Shown one piece after another: positions 1 through 12,068 of a DNA stretch of 64,000 nt; position 1 is the first letter of the stretch, and the number at the start of each line of letters is the position of its first letter. The DNA comes from Tethya wilhelma. Lineage: Eukaryota > Porifera > Demospongiae > Tethyida > Tethyidae. The stretch lies in NCBI GenBank assembly GCA_964030475.1, contig CAXIPT010000010.1, forward strand, positions 2,249,234-2,313,233, written 5' to 3'. Made by a program: the position numbers and the translations under genes. The notes under the pieces were generated by a model, which did no database searches, had not been told where the DNA came from, and saw only the letters and a program-made list of their open reading frames with translations.

Positions 1-59
<59 letters not shown>
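1..59. repeat. TC/TG compound microsatellite
   Basis: About 31 bases of alternating TC pass directly into about 28 bases of TG at the window edge. No coding content. The following 250 bases to the RAD52 stop look like AT-rich 3' flank. Confidence 0.95.
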
Positions 60-61
<2 letters not shown>

Positions 62-315
62 TCCAGCTCTGTCTCGTCTAGCTCTTACTACTCTCCTTAC
101 CCTCAAAAATATAGGTCAGTTACAACAGTGTTACAACTGAACATATGTTACGATATCTGCATTACATTCTGGCACACATTGTATAGGAGACCTCCAAGTT
201 GACAATATAGTCCAGAGAATTATACCACAAGTTCAACTAATATAATTAAACATGTTAACACAGTATTTTAAACTTTTAATATGATACAACTGTAATAGGG
301 TATTATCCAGTATTA

Positions 316-2941
316 TTATTGTGAATTTGAAGCTCTAAATCGTTTTGATTGTGGTCCACTTCCATCACCTTCTAGCTGTTTAGTTTTACCACCACTATCA
401 TAGTTGCTACTACCAGTAGACCCACGAGGCTGATCATGATGGGAGGAGGAGCTGGAGCACTCCTGACTGTACATGACACGATCCCAAAACAAAGGATCAT
501 CTGAAAACAAAAATTAATGTACATGTTATGTATAGTATAGGCTGAATTTATTCATATAATTTTAAAATGCCACAGATTACAAATGTTTCTCTACTAACAT
601 TAATAGTGAAACTTATTATCATGAGTATAACAAACATTAATTTTAGTCCTGGCTAAATGACATCTTGGCTGAAATTTGTAATAATAAGGCAAAATTTTCC
701 CAATTTGTAGCACAATCCTAGAAAATGGTATGTTTATCCTTACCAGCTGATATCAGCTCGTTGACTGCAAACCCATCCATTACGTCATCACCAGATCCAC
801 CACCACCACCGTCCGATGTCCCCTCTCCTCCCTCAGAGTGTCTCTTCACTCCCCTGCCACCACTACCACTGCTGTACTGCTTCTGCCATTTCTCTTTCTG
901 AAGCTTTTGTTGAGCTTGACGTAACTTTCTTGCTTCGTCCGAACTCAGTTGTGGTTTGCTTGCTGAAGATGATGAACTTGATGATGTTGGAGCGAGTTTA
1001 TCTGCTTTTGAAGACACAGTACTTGTGGGTGGGGGTTTACTTGGTAATGAAGTGGGTGGAGTCAGCGATTCTTGAACTGGTGCAGGATCCCGAGCTGTGG
1101 TCGATTGTAATTGGCCTTTGGAAACAGTTTTAGGACAAGTCGATGAGTTTTGTCCTGATATTTGTCCTGGATTTTGTCCTACTAAATTCTTAGGACAACT
1201 TCCCGAGCTACTATTATTACTATTACTAGTCATTAGGGGATGCCCCTGCACTAATGAAGTGCCTCTACTACTTCCAATTGAAGCACGTGTAAGTGTTGAA
1301 GATGTGGTACTATCACTCACAGAAATTGGTTCATTAGTAACTGTTTGTGGTTTAGATTTGTTCGTACTACGATCATGTGATATCAGTTTAGCAGGAGCTG
1401 ACACGCCCCCTCTGGAAGGATTAAGGGGTGTGGCAAACTCGTTCCCACGTACACTCGGACCACTAGTGGGTGTGGCAGCTACGGGAGTACCCACGGAGAC
1501 CAAAGAAGGAGAGGATTGACGTTTCTCTGAAGCTAAGACGTTAGTTCGATATTCTTGAAGAGCTGGGTTCAGTTCTCCTTCATGTTTGAAGTCAGTGACA
1601 TCCATTGGAGCACCGGGCTGTGTGGACAGGGTACGTAAAATAATATAGGGAATTACTACCATTGAGCTATTACGCAGGCGTTTATTATTTGTACACGTGA
1701 ACACACACAAAGAAACAGTGAGAAGCATAATAAGTAGTTACGCACAAATGATAATACTAGATATTGTGTGCACATTTAACTCTCTCTCTCACACATATAC
1801 CCATACACCCACACACCCACACACCCCCACACCCACACACACACACCCACACCCACACACACACACCCACACACACACACACATTGCAACTCACTGTCTT
1901 TTTCTGTCGCTGTACAAACCTCAGATACTCCTTATCGCTGATGCAGTTCCCCAAAAGATTCCCAAAGCTCCTCAGCGCTCTCTTCAACCCATCAGTGACA
2001 GCCTCCTTCCTTGCCTTCTCGATGGAGAGGGCCTTGGATCTCATACCTTCAGAGACACCATAACCAATGTCTTCGTGATAGGTGCCATCTTTGAGCTGGA
2101 CTCGTACAAAGGTGCTCACACCAACATAGAACCTTTCTCCAACTTGATCTAAGAAATCTATGTGTACAAGTGTATAGAATAATGTGACTACATATAAATT
2201 TACTCACAATTATCTATAAGCATATATATAATTGTATTGCTTTTAGCAACAGGATCAAAAGGTACTGAGCAATAATAATATTATACAAGGACATGAACAA
2301 GAGCAGTGGTAAATCACTTCCATACGACTAATTCTCCACTCAAGCTGGTATTAAAATAAGTTTTCTTCTATAGCACAGAGTTTTTTTGTCTCTTACCTAT
2401 TGACTGGTGAGTGACAGAATGGGACCATCCATTGAATCCAAATGTCTCATTGGCCAGTTTTATCAACTTATTTCCCTCAATGTACGCCAACTGCAAGAAA
2501 TTGAAACTACTGTGAAATTTACTACATAGACAAACTACTTTGATAGAACCAAGTACATGTTAGCTTATTGTAGTCTGGGGTGCCTGACTCTTTGTTTATA
2601 AACATTTAGAAAAAGAAGGTCTGGCAACTGAGATAGACATATACATCGTTTACTGACCTTTTGACCTCCAGCTCCTGCTCTTTGGCTGATGTACTCTGGG
2701 CCTAGTCGTTGCTCCAGAGCAGACTGGATGGCTGACTGCTCCTCAGCTGTGTAGCGTACCTGAGAGCAGGTTGTGTGTGTGTGTGTGTGTGGGAAAAAAC
2801 ACATAAAGTTCTTTACTATAACTACTTATTATCCACTCATCCCATGCTTCTACATGTAAAGGCTTAAATGAAAACAGCCATTTCCCATTTCCTTACATTT
2901 CCAAAGGAGTTGATAGGCCTGTTGCTAGCCTCTTCATTCAT
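316..2941 (-). CDS. RAD52: RAD52 DNA repair protein homologue, 6 exons
   Basis: RAD52 anneals single-stranded DNA and mediates RAD51 loading in homologous recombination, in the nucleus. Exons, transcription order: 2941-2897, 2759-2658, 2490-2397, 2148-1895, 1617-744, 500-316. All junctions are GT/AG and the frame is kept, giving about 517 residues (human about 418). The N-terminal annealing domain (exons 2-4, about residues 16-165) is well conserved: [61 protein letters not shown] and [20 protein letters not shown]. The exon 5 C-terminal region is Ser/Pro/Thr-rich and low complexity, with an Arg/Lys/Gln stretch ([17 protein letters not shown]) like the RAD52 C-terminal half; the tail ends in a basic motif (QSKRFRA). 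The start is the first ATG in frame with the domain; an ATG 24 bases upstream is out of frame and stops after six codons. Divergent from LIN37. Intron 4 holds a long CA/TG tract (about 1790-1883). Confidence 0.95.
1785..1885. repeat. CA microsatellite in RAD52 intron 4
   Basis: Interrupted CACACC/CACA tract just downstream of the RAD52 exon 4 donor. The apparent reading frames through it are low-complexity His/Thr/Pro artefacts. Confidence 0.9.
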
Positions 2942-3150
2942 CTCTGCTCCACCGGCATCTTTTCTTTATGACGTCATTTACCGCGCTTCTTGACTGCTCT
3001 AATTAAACGTACAAATGGGTGCCACGCCCCAATATTTTGGGAAATTTTGAACGCGAAACATGGCGGTATTTATGAACTTGTAAAAGAGACAAAAGAACAC
3101 TTTAGCTCAAGAATCTACGCCTCACCCGACCTCGATCACTCTATGGGACC
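2942..3150. promoter_or_regulatory. Bidirectional RAD52/LIN37 promoter with CHR/E2F-like composite
   Basis: Only 209 bases separate the two start codons. Seen: CCACGCCC (3022-3029), TTTGAA (3046-3051) and CGCGAAA (3052-3058), plus a TGACGTCA-type palindrome near 2970. TTTGAA is the consensus of the CHR element bound by MuvB, and CGCGAAA read on the other strand is TTTCGCG, close to an E2F site. That the sites function here is inference. Confidence 0.6.
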
Positions 3151-4491
3151 ATGGCCGAGAGTCACAACACGACGAGCAAAGGTATCAGCTAGAAATAAAG
3201 CCGAAATGAGTGAAAGAACCACACTATCTGTTTGTGCACATGTCACTGTCAGCATAGTATGCGTATCATGATGCACACCTGTAGTATGCATGGGCAGATT
3301 AGTGAGGTGATCACAAAATCTGCTGAAAAATTGTAACATGAGTGTTTGCGTGTGTTTTTGCAGGTCGTACTAAGCTAAAAGGCGTACTAGATGGACTAGT
3401 AAAAAAGAGCATATATGAAAACAGGTTCGTTTTGAATTACAGTACTTTGTAGATTTCATATTGAAGTTTATGCATGCTACTTCTGATCAATTTTATTAAC
3501 CCCCTGCCCCTGTAATTAGGGACAGTGATTTGAATAGCATTGATGATGATGTGGAAGAAGGAGCCAGGGACCTCATGGAGCTAAACGACGATGGCAGCCA
3601 CTCCACCAGGAGAAGACGAGGTAAGAGAAACTAGCAAGCAAGTGAGTGATCTCTTGTGTTGAATTTTGCCTGATTTATAACCTAGGCTAGTGGGTGAGTT
3701 AGTTGGTTGGTAGTCTTTGGAAATTATGCTATGCAAACTAGTGATCCATTTTTCGTTTGATTTTCTGGTTCTCTCTCTCTCACACAGGTAGGAAAAGAGG
3801 TCGCAAAGGAGGGAGGAAAGATTACCTTCCGGATGGTAGCGATGGATCAGACCACAATGACATCAGGTGTGTCAGCATAGTATGCGTATCATGATGCACA
3901 CCTGTAGTATGCATGGGCAGATTAGTGAGGTGATCACAAAATCTGCTGAAAAATTGTAACATGAGTGTTTGCGTGTGTTTTTGCAGGTCGTACTAAGCTA
4001 AAAGGCGTACTAGATGGACTAGTAAAAAAGAGCATATATGAAAACAGGTTCGTTTTGAATTACAGTACTTTGTAGATTTCATATTGAAGTTTATGCATGC
4101 TACTTCTGATCAATTTTATTAACCCCCTGCCCCTGTAATTAGGGACAGTGATTTGAATAGCATTGATGATGATGTGGAAGAAGGAGCCAGGGACCTCATG
4201 GAGCTAAACGACGATGGCAGCCACTCCACCAGGAGAAGACGAGGTAAGAGAAACTAGCAAGCAAGTGAGTGATCTCTTGTGTTGAATTTTGCCTGATTTA
4301 TAACCTAGGCTAGTGGGTGAGTTAGTTGGTTGGTAGTCTTTGGAAATTATGCTATGCAAACTAGTGATCCATTTTTCGTTTGATTTTCTGGTTCTCTCTC
4401 TCTCACACAGGTAGGAAAAGAGGTCGCAAAGGAGGGAGGAAAGATTACCTTCCGGATGGTAGCGATGGATCAGACCACAATGACATCAGGT

Positions 4492-4534
<43 letters not shown>

Positions 4535-5444
4535 CATTAGTCATCATTTTAACTTCAGTTTTACACACACATACACATCTGCTCGCCTCTCTCTCTCTCC
4601 CTCTCTCCCTCTCCACGCAGTCACATCCCTCACGTGATGACCCTCTTTGATCGTAAGGTGGACCTTGCCCTCTTCTCCTCAGAGACGCCTCTCTACATCA
4701 TGTGTCGCGAGTGGATGAGCAACAATCCTGAAAAATTCCGTACCACCGTCTCCCCTCACAGCCTCACATCATCACACCCTCACACTGTCACAGACCCCAC
4801 CCCCCTCCCCCCTCCCACACCGCTAGAGAAAGACGATCACGGTCAGACGATACGATTGGACATTCCACCGCCTCAGGAACACCAGCTGGACAAAACAGAG
4901 TTTGATGACCGACTGAAGAAAGTAAAAATGAATATAATTATTATAAGAGAAACAGTTGTATTATTTCTAAGTGATTTTTCCCTGAAAAAAATGACAATTA
5001 CCGTATAGCGGGTAAATTTGGTGGGCTTAAAATTTGGCAAATTCACAATTTGGCATAATTGGCGATTTAAATTTGCACGCTACATTTTTATATGCACTTG
5101 TGTGCGTATAAAACTGTTTGGCAATTGGCAGAATAATTTGCCAATTCACCAATTAATTTACCTGCTATACAGTATGATAAATATTATGGACTAGCTCTCT
5201 ACTTTAGTCACTGTCAGTATTAACAATAGAAAACTATAGGTGTAATTTTATATACATTCTAGTTTTGTTTGTCTTTTTCCCCATACAGGCTTGTAGTGAT
5301 GATAGGTCGGATCTTGTGGAGTGCAAGGCAGTTCATTTGAAGAGGTGGAGAGAGATAAAGACAAGATGGAAGAACGCTTCTCTTCGCAACCAGAGCAGGT
5401 ACGCTTTGAGTCTCAAGTACCTTAAGAACATCTTTCAGAAATGA
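3151..5444 (+). CDS. LIN37: LIN37, subunit of the DREAM/MuvB cell-cycle complex
   Basis: LIN37 is a core MuvB subunit that represses cell-cycle genes in quiescence as part of DREAM. Exons: 3151-3181, 3364-3424, 3520-3620, 3788-3866, 4621-4921, 5289-5444; this reading gives 242 residues (human 246). Diagnostic stretches are VMTLFDRKVDLALFSSETPLY in exon 5 and a C-terminal LKRWREIKTRWKNASLRNQ segment with RYALSLKYLKNIFQK, both matching the conserved LIN37 regions. Exon 4 is strongly basic (RRGRKRGRKGGRKDY), like a nuclear localisation signal. Oddity: exons 2-4 and their introns are repeated exactly at 3870-4492. Copy-2 exons (3987-4047, 4143-4243, 4411-4489) cannot be spliced after copy-1 exon 4: phases clash and TAA follows at once. 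Either one set is skipped or the duplication is an assembly error. Confidence 0.93.
3247..4492. repeat. Exact 623-bp tandem duplication inside LIN37
   Basis: Unit 1 is 3247-3869 and unit 2 is 3870-4492; I saw no mismatch between them. Each holds LIN37 exons 2, 3 and 4 with introns. The second unit ends where a CA microsatellite (4493-4530) begins, a common place for misassembly or slippage. Confidence 0.95.
4999..5174. mobile_element. MITE with TACCGTATAGC terminal inverted repeats
   Basis: Lies in the last LIN37 intron. The left end TACCGTATAGCGGGTAAATT pairs with the right end, whose reverse complement is TACTGTATAGCAGGTAAATT. No coding capacity. A shorter relative sits in an eIF3b intron (31316-31411). 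Confidence 0.8.
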
Positions 5445-6021
5445 GCCTTTTTTTTTTTCCCGTTAGCAATGTAGTTTTATAAATAGTTAGTACAATTTTT
5501 GTTGTTGTCATGGAAACACAGACACTGCTTTTTTTGTCTCTGAGTGCTTTGTGTTTTCGTGATCAATTGTATTTGCTTTTTTCTTTTGTAAACACGTACA
5601 GTGAATTGTCACACAGTCTGTTTTGTATTCGCCTATATAACAATAATACACTCTGCACTATGTCATATAATGTTCTTTAATGTTAAACAAAACCATTTTT
5701 CACAAAATAAAGAAACACCTATATAATATATATATATATAAGGGAGATTGTCGGTTTTCAAGCTGCACCAGCAAATTAATTTCGCTATACCCGCTACTTG
5801 ATCCTCTCATATAATGGATGAAATATAATATTGCATGTGTAAGACTTAATTGGTACAACTCAATAACTTAACGACAATTATACATGCAAGTATTGTGCAT
5901 GATGTAATCATTATGTAATAACGAAAACAATTGTATACAAATTTGGACATAAACTGAAACACAGTGGGCAGATCAATAACTTCTAGGTTAACAATATTAA
6001 ATCGATTGTCAATAATTCACT
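5445..6021. other. Intergenic, convergent 3' ends of LIN37 and MTCH
   Basis: AT-rich sequence holding the 3' flanks of two convergent genes. An AATAAA lies near 5706-5711 on the plus strand. A short (TA)n run lies near 5728-5740. No gene seen. Confidence 0.7.
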
Positions 6022-7239
6022 TTACACCGGGGGGTCCCTATAAGCATATCGGGGGAAAATGAGCACCGACCCCCTATATAACGATCCTGTTGACTTCAAA
6101 TGTCTATAGCTATCCCTCCATCCGTTAAAGACTGGCATACGAGGGGGCAACCCTGCCGTTAGTCGAGCGTTATTAACGGCAACCAGATTAGCCATCAGAG
6201 CAAACGGGTACGAATAGCTTGAAGGGATATAACCAAGCAGGATTGGCTCAATCACACCAGAAATGGTCATCTGCGCCATTTTACTCGGAATGCCGATACG
6301 AATCAACTCAAGCATGACGAAAAGCGACGAGTAGATGATGCAGGAACAGACCCTATGCAACAATGCAGGGACGATACCCGAATAAAATCCCGACAGACCC
6401 TCATTACGATAGATCTCCACAACTGATCTGTAAACGGACGTGTAGATTTGCTCCTGCCCAATGTGCTGTGCGATGGTACGCACCACCATGACACGAAACG
6501 GATGCACGATCAACTCCACCACGACTCCCGTGATGGACGTACGAAGAAAATGTTGGGCTGCTTTCACCAAAACACCTCTTGTTGTGTTGACCTCCTTTGG
6601 CTCAGTGTCCGGGACATCCTCTCCCTCGACGACCGAGAGTGGTAGCCTAGCAACGAACTGGTCCACGCTAGCTTGTACGACCGTCGTAGTCGTGCTTGCT
6701 AGAATCTCGGTGAAAATGTTGGCGCCCACACCTCTATATAATGCTCGCCATCCGTATTGCTTGGCTATGGTTCCTGTGTAGCCTAAGATGCCTGGGTAGT
6801 AGTAGAGATAGCGACGAAAGATGATGCTGTAGCGTTGAGTCGGAGGGTTGGGTTCGTAGCCGAGCTGGATGAGGACTTGTGCAAGTTTGAGAGGATAGAA
6901 AGGAGCTGCTACAAACGTCTTGAGAATGTTTGAAGTGACCGTTCGAAAGAGACTCTGTGGTTCGTCTTGATCATCCTCGTCGCCTTTCACCATGTGAATG
7001 ATCTCTCTACCGGTTCGAATCAGCTCCTGGGGATCCGCGTGAGGCTGCTGTTCGTCTTCTTCACTTTCTTCTTCGTCTTCAGTTTCATCATTGCTCTCCG
7101 ACTGTAGGCCGTATAGCTCCTCGTTTTCGGGCAATAGCGGAACTTCTCCAATATGCACCGCCTCTGTATCGGCCGGGAGAAGCGTAGAAGGTGGATTCTC
7201 GAGTAAATTGTCCGTTTCCCTTTCTCCTTCCACAGCCAT
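6022..7239 (-). CDS. MTCH2: Mitochondrial carrier homologue (MTCH1/2 type), intronless
   Basis: MTCH proteins are degenerate SLC25 carriers of the mitochondrial outer membrane; MTCH2 acts as an insertase for tail-anchored proteins. One open exon encodes 405 residues from the chosen ATG (7239); an in-frame ATG at 7305 would add 22 residues but abuts the ATXN10 start. Residues about 1-85 are a very acidic extension (NDETEDEEESEEDEQQ). The carrier part follows: a degenerate first repeat (PFYPLKLAQVLIQLGYEP), PGILGYTGTIAKQYGWRALYRG, then HPFRVMVVRTIAQHIGQ and YRNEGLSGFYSGIVPALLHR. The classical PX[DE]XX[KR] carrier signature is degraded, as is usual in MTCH. MTCH1 versus MTCH2 cannot be settled for an early animal. 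Confidence 0.9.
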   Translation of the reverse strand: MAVEGERETDNLLENPPSTLLPADTEAVHIGEVPLLPENEELYGLQSESNDETEDEEESEEDEQQPHADPQELIRTGREIIHMVKGDEDDQDEPQSLFRTVTSNILKTFVAAPFYPLKLAQVLIQLGYEPNPPTQRYSIIFRRYLYYYPGILGYTGTIAKQYGWRALYRGVGANIFTEILASTTTTVVQASVDQFVARLPLSVVEGEDVPDTEPKEVNTTRGVLVKAAQHFLRTSITGVVVELIVHPFRVMVVRTIAQHIGQEQIYTSVYRSVVEIYRNEGLSGFYSGIVPALLHRVCSCIIYSSLFVMLELIRIGIPSKMAQMTISGVIEPILLGYIPSSYSYPFALMANLVAVNNARLTAGLPPRMPVFNGWRDSYRHLKSTGSLYRGSVLIFPRYAYRDPPV

Positions 7240-7306
7240 ATTTATCCCTGCACGTGATATTTTTGCTGAGCTTGCAAAAAAATTTAAAAAGGTTACATCA
7301 TTCAAA
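7240..7306. promoter_or_regulatory. 67-bp MTCH/ATXN10 divergent intergenic region
   Basis: The two start codons are only 67 bases apart and head to head, so the core promoters and 5' UTRs must overlap. A CACGTGA E-box-like site is at 7251-7257, and a TGACGTCA CRE-like palindrome spans the ATXN10 start codon (7308-7315). Confidence 0.7.
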
Positions 7307-10089
7307 ATGACGTCATTCGCTGAGCGGGAAGAACTGGGTTGGAGAAGTTTATTGGAGCTGGTAGAGAAGACTCAAGAGGTTGCTTGCAATAAAGAAAAGC
7401 TTTTTGAAGTTCTTAAACGTCTTGTGCATCTCTCTTTGGACGCGGAGAATAGGTTTGAATGCATAATGATATTCATTGCCAGCATGGCAGGTCAAAGTAC
7501 AGAGTGTAAAGGTTAAATATTCAATGTTATAGGAGTGATGTTGCTGATAAAGATGTGACTCACCTGAGCTTGCTGTTGAATTTATTAAGCACCAGCCTCA
7601 CCCCCTCACAGCTCCACACCTCCACACCCTCACCTCTAACGATACAATGCCTTGAGGAGACGCTAAAACTCATTAGAAACCTGTGCGCTGGTGTCCCTAG
7701 CAACCAGGAGAAGATAATGTGAGATAATTATCCTAATAGTTATTTTGAATTAATATAGTTACACCTACTTTGGTATACAGTGCAATATTGTAATGCTTTA
7801 AAGGAACAGTTACTGTGTCACTATATATAAGCCCTGTTTTGTTACCAAAAATAAAGTGTGTGACGTTTTGGGTCGTTTTTTGTTGACAAAAGTGCAATAT
7901 AACGTCACACATTTTATTTTTAGTAACAAAACAGCACTTATATAGTGACACATACAGTTCCTTGAAGATATCTACTGACCCATATTGTCCCATATACCTC
8001 TTACAGTTGTGATGGAAGTATCCTACCTTGTGTTGTTCGCTTGTGTCAACTTTTTACGGCCTCATCCATGGACTCTGACCTTGAAGAATCTGCCGTCAAT
8101 GTTCCCCTACCTATTGTGAAACTCTCCCTCCAGTTGCTAGGCAACACGTGTGTTAACTTTGAAGAAGGACAGTGTGCAGTTTGGCAACTCTATTATCCCG
8201 AGCTCTTCAAGTAAGTTGGATATTTGTTTGGTAAGGGACGGAGTTAGAGTTTTCATCTGTTGAATGTTTGTATGTTCTTGATTCAGGAGCTTGTTGGACA
8301 GTGGTGTTGCCATGGTAACTGAGATGGTGTGGATGGTTGTACATATGTGCACGGTCAATAATGAAGAGCTGAGGTATGTATGTTTTATAGTGGCGTCATG
8401 TTTAGACACATTCTGGACTCTATCTCAGTCTAGGAAGGTCGTGTTGAGCTGGGATTGGTACCATTGTGATCAGTGCGAAAAAATCTTTCAAATGATATGG
8501 TTTATTGCCAGATTTAAATTTTTACCAAAATCATCAAAAACCATGGATTATAGCCTTTATGCGATTTTTTTTAGCAAAAATGGTTATTTTTCAGTTTTCA
8601 AAATCAAACATATCATTCGAAAGCTCTCTCACTGCTGATTGCAATGGTGCAAGTGCCAACTTCTAACGACTTTCCTAGACTGAGATACTGCATAGAATAT
8701 GGTAAAGTATCACCAGATATAGTTGTGCATATATCTGTCTCTATGGGCTATATGTCATTCACATTAGCTCACATACCAGGCTCTCTCCCTTCCTATTTTT
8801 TGGCAGTTAATATCTCACAGGGAGAGGCCTGGGAATAATCGAAGGGCGTTGTACGTGTGTGTTAGCTATGTAGGTGGGTGTCTTTAGGTGTAATTCTCTG
8901 ATCTACAGCTATCTTTGATCTTTTCATCACGAACAATGGCTTGTATTAGTCGGCTTCCATGGCTTGATAATTAATGGATTCTCTGCACAAATTCACCCTT
9001 TCTCTTTCTCTCCCCCTCTCTCTATGTATCTCTCTCTTTCTTTCTTTCTCAAAATCTTTGACCAATTAATGTCACAGTCCAGGCAAACTGTCTTCAGATG
9101 TAGCTAAGAGAAACACCTCTACCTGAAGCCAGGTAGCACAGAGTCTGGTTGCTATTACTCCTATTGTAATTGAAGCTGCACACATGTGTATGTCTACATA
9201 CATGTGTGTTACTTTGGCAATGTCCTTTGCACCCTTACAAGCACCAAAACAATTGGCTGAGTGAGGGTCCAAAAAGACAATGCCGTTATAAAACTTACAA
9301 GTGTTTGCCTGGTAGCTAGAAGCTTTGATCTTTGTCTGTAGCTGGCTAGGAGAGCTGCATGCAATCAGGAGCAACTTTGTTAGCCTGATAAGATTAATTT
9401 GTAGCTACCTGTCTGCTTGCATTCTTCAACTACTCATTTGTCCACTTTATGACACAAATTTCTTTGATGTTTGAATGTTCCAATTGAAAACAAGAGCCCC
9501 TAAATAAATTAGCTTCGTTTCAAGAACTGCCAAAACTTTATAAGCAAAACAAAAAAAGGTGTCATGCTTGTTTATGTATATATATGGAGTTTTTTTTTTT
9601 GCTCGAATTCTTGTCCAAATCTGTTATGAGTTCAACTATTTTATGTGTTATCTTAGGAACCAGCTTTGTGGGCAGAATCATGGTGGATCATGTGACCTCA
9701 CTCATCGGCTTCTACGTTGCTTAGCAACTGATAAAAGTGAAGATATGGAATGGGCGTATGTTATTTTAAAATTCTTCAAATTTCACCTTGTTTTGGACTT
9801 TTCCATTTTTATACATGTGCTGTCATAGCAACACCTATAGGCATGCCGTTCTCAACAGGTGTGTTCATTCTCGTTAAGTGCTCTTGATTAGAGGGGCACA
9901 CAAATACATTGGGGAAATGCATTCCCAATTTAGGGGGAACCTTGTACTCAATTTGTATCCTTGTACCCCCCTTTCTGTTCCACCCAGCTTAGTGACGACT
10001 AGGGACCATGTTTTAGTGTGTCACGTCGTCCCAGGCAACCTGTACATGTGTCATGTTAAGAATACATTAATGGTATAGTCACACCTTAG

Positions 10090-10147
<58 letters not shown>

Positions 10148-11165
10148 ATGCAGTGGCTGGTAGTCTGTTACACGCACACCCACACTCACACACTCATGCA
10201 CTCACTCACACACTCACACACTCACACACTCACACACTCATGCACTCACTCACACACTCGCACAGACTTATTCTTATGGACTCGCTCTTTACTTCTGTTT
10301 CTATGGAAACATTATGGGGTTGCCTTGAAGACTTGTCTCATTCTGAAAATGAAAAACTAACGTTATTACGATTTGCTCTGACCAAACTTGATTCTGATAG
10401 TAATGCTGACTCAGCAACCATAGAGAGTTCAAAAGTGTTTTGCGAAAGAGATGCAGCATTTTATGAAGGACTCTTTTGTCGCTACTGTCGTCTGTTGCTA
10501 AGCAACGATGCTGCCAGTTTAGACACTGTCAATAGTCCAAGAATATCAGATGTCAGCTCAACCTTGATCCAGGTAGATCCGTGTGTATGTATATGTCTGT
10601 GAAATGACATTTGACTGCTTTAGAAAATACGTATATCTTCTTCAATTTTAGATTCAGACGACCATTTCTTCTCTAAAGTTGGTTTGTGCTTGTCTTGTAC
10701 ATGAACCTCTTCTCTCAGCATCTCAGAGAAACAATACCCTGCTGGAGGATAGCACAAGTAAGAAAGAGAGACTATGGAAAAAATTTACTTTGTTCAGCTC
10801 CACGGATTGATATGGGTGTACAATTACTTGCATGATGTATCACAGTCATGATTAAAAAAAAATGGAGCTTTAGGTTTGTAATATTAATTTTATTGTCTAT
10901 TTTCCTTTTTCTTCAGCTCTTTTGAAGCAGTTGTGTGTCCGTGATGGAAGCCATACATCTGGCAGACATCGCAGTCGACTGAGTAGTGTTGTACCCTCAG
11001 GCAAAGAGGTGGAGCATCCTTTGTTTGGCTTCAAGAGGGAGTTGGTTCGACTCATTGGGAACTTGTCCTTTCGGAATCGCCAGGTTCAAGACCAACTTCG
11101 AGAGTTGGATGTGATTCAGTTGATTTTAAATCTCTGCAGCATTGATCATTTTAATCCCTGTATCC

Positions 11166-11218
<53 letters not shown>

Positions 11219-12023
11219 ATGCGTGCGTGCGTGCATGCATGTGTGTGTATGTGTGAGTGAGCTAAAAATGTTATAGATGATTAGACAACTCATACATACT
11301 GTGGTTACAAAATCATAACCACTGCACATGCTCACATTCCATGGGGTTTGTTAATTTGTTGTTTTAAAGAATGTCTGCAAATTTTAAGATAATCTTATGC
11401 CATAAAATGTCATGATTTAAGCATACTGATTGCACAGAAATATTGCTTCTGTTTAAAATGAAAAATTAAACAGAGGTTGCTAAGTGGCCAACTTGTTTAC
11501 CTGAACTATTACCCTCAGGGTCTGTAAACATATTAGTCTTCTTTGATCGAAATAAAATGTCTTTTAGGAAAATATCATGATTAGCTAGCTAGCTCTGGTT
11601 ACAGGCACGTGTGTCCATTTGTGTTGCCATGGTGATCAAAAGGGGTTAGTTTAGACCTGTCTGAAATTCTTCCCACGAATATGAGATGTGTTCTGTTTAC
11701 ATGTGTATTGCAGCTTTGGTATCGGATGCTTACTGAAGCATTTCAGAGCACGCACAACTTAGACACTGTGAATCACTTTCAATTCTATTCTTGACGTTAG
11801 TTGAAGATCTATCTCTTTTTATTAATTGCTAACACACTATCTTTGTTCCCATGTCTTAATCACTTGATCTAGCTGACTAGTTCGCATGTTGCGTTGACCT
11901 CAACTTGTGTACTCATTCAGCAAATAAACAACCAGTATTGACTGAGTGTACAGAGCTTGAATTCCACTGAAATAAGGTTCCCATGAACCTTGAAGTTCAC
12001 ATAAACGTGCACACACACAAGTA

Positions 12024-12068
<45 letters not shown>

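Noticed and set aside
1697..2152. 151-residue plus-strand frame over RAD52
   Set aside because: Antisense shadow of RAD52 exon 4 extended through a CA tract.
8291..8838. Plus-strand frames of 115 and 64 residues in ATXN10 intron 4
   Set aside because: They run through exon 4, its donor and the MITE at 8421-8687; no coding signal beyond the exon.
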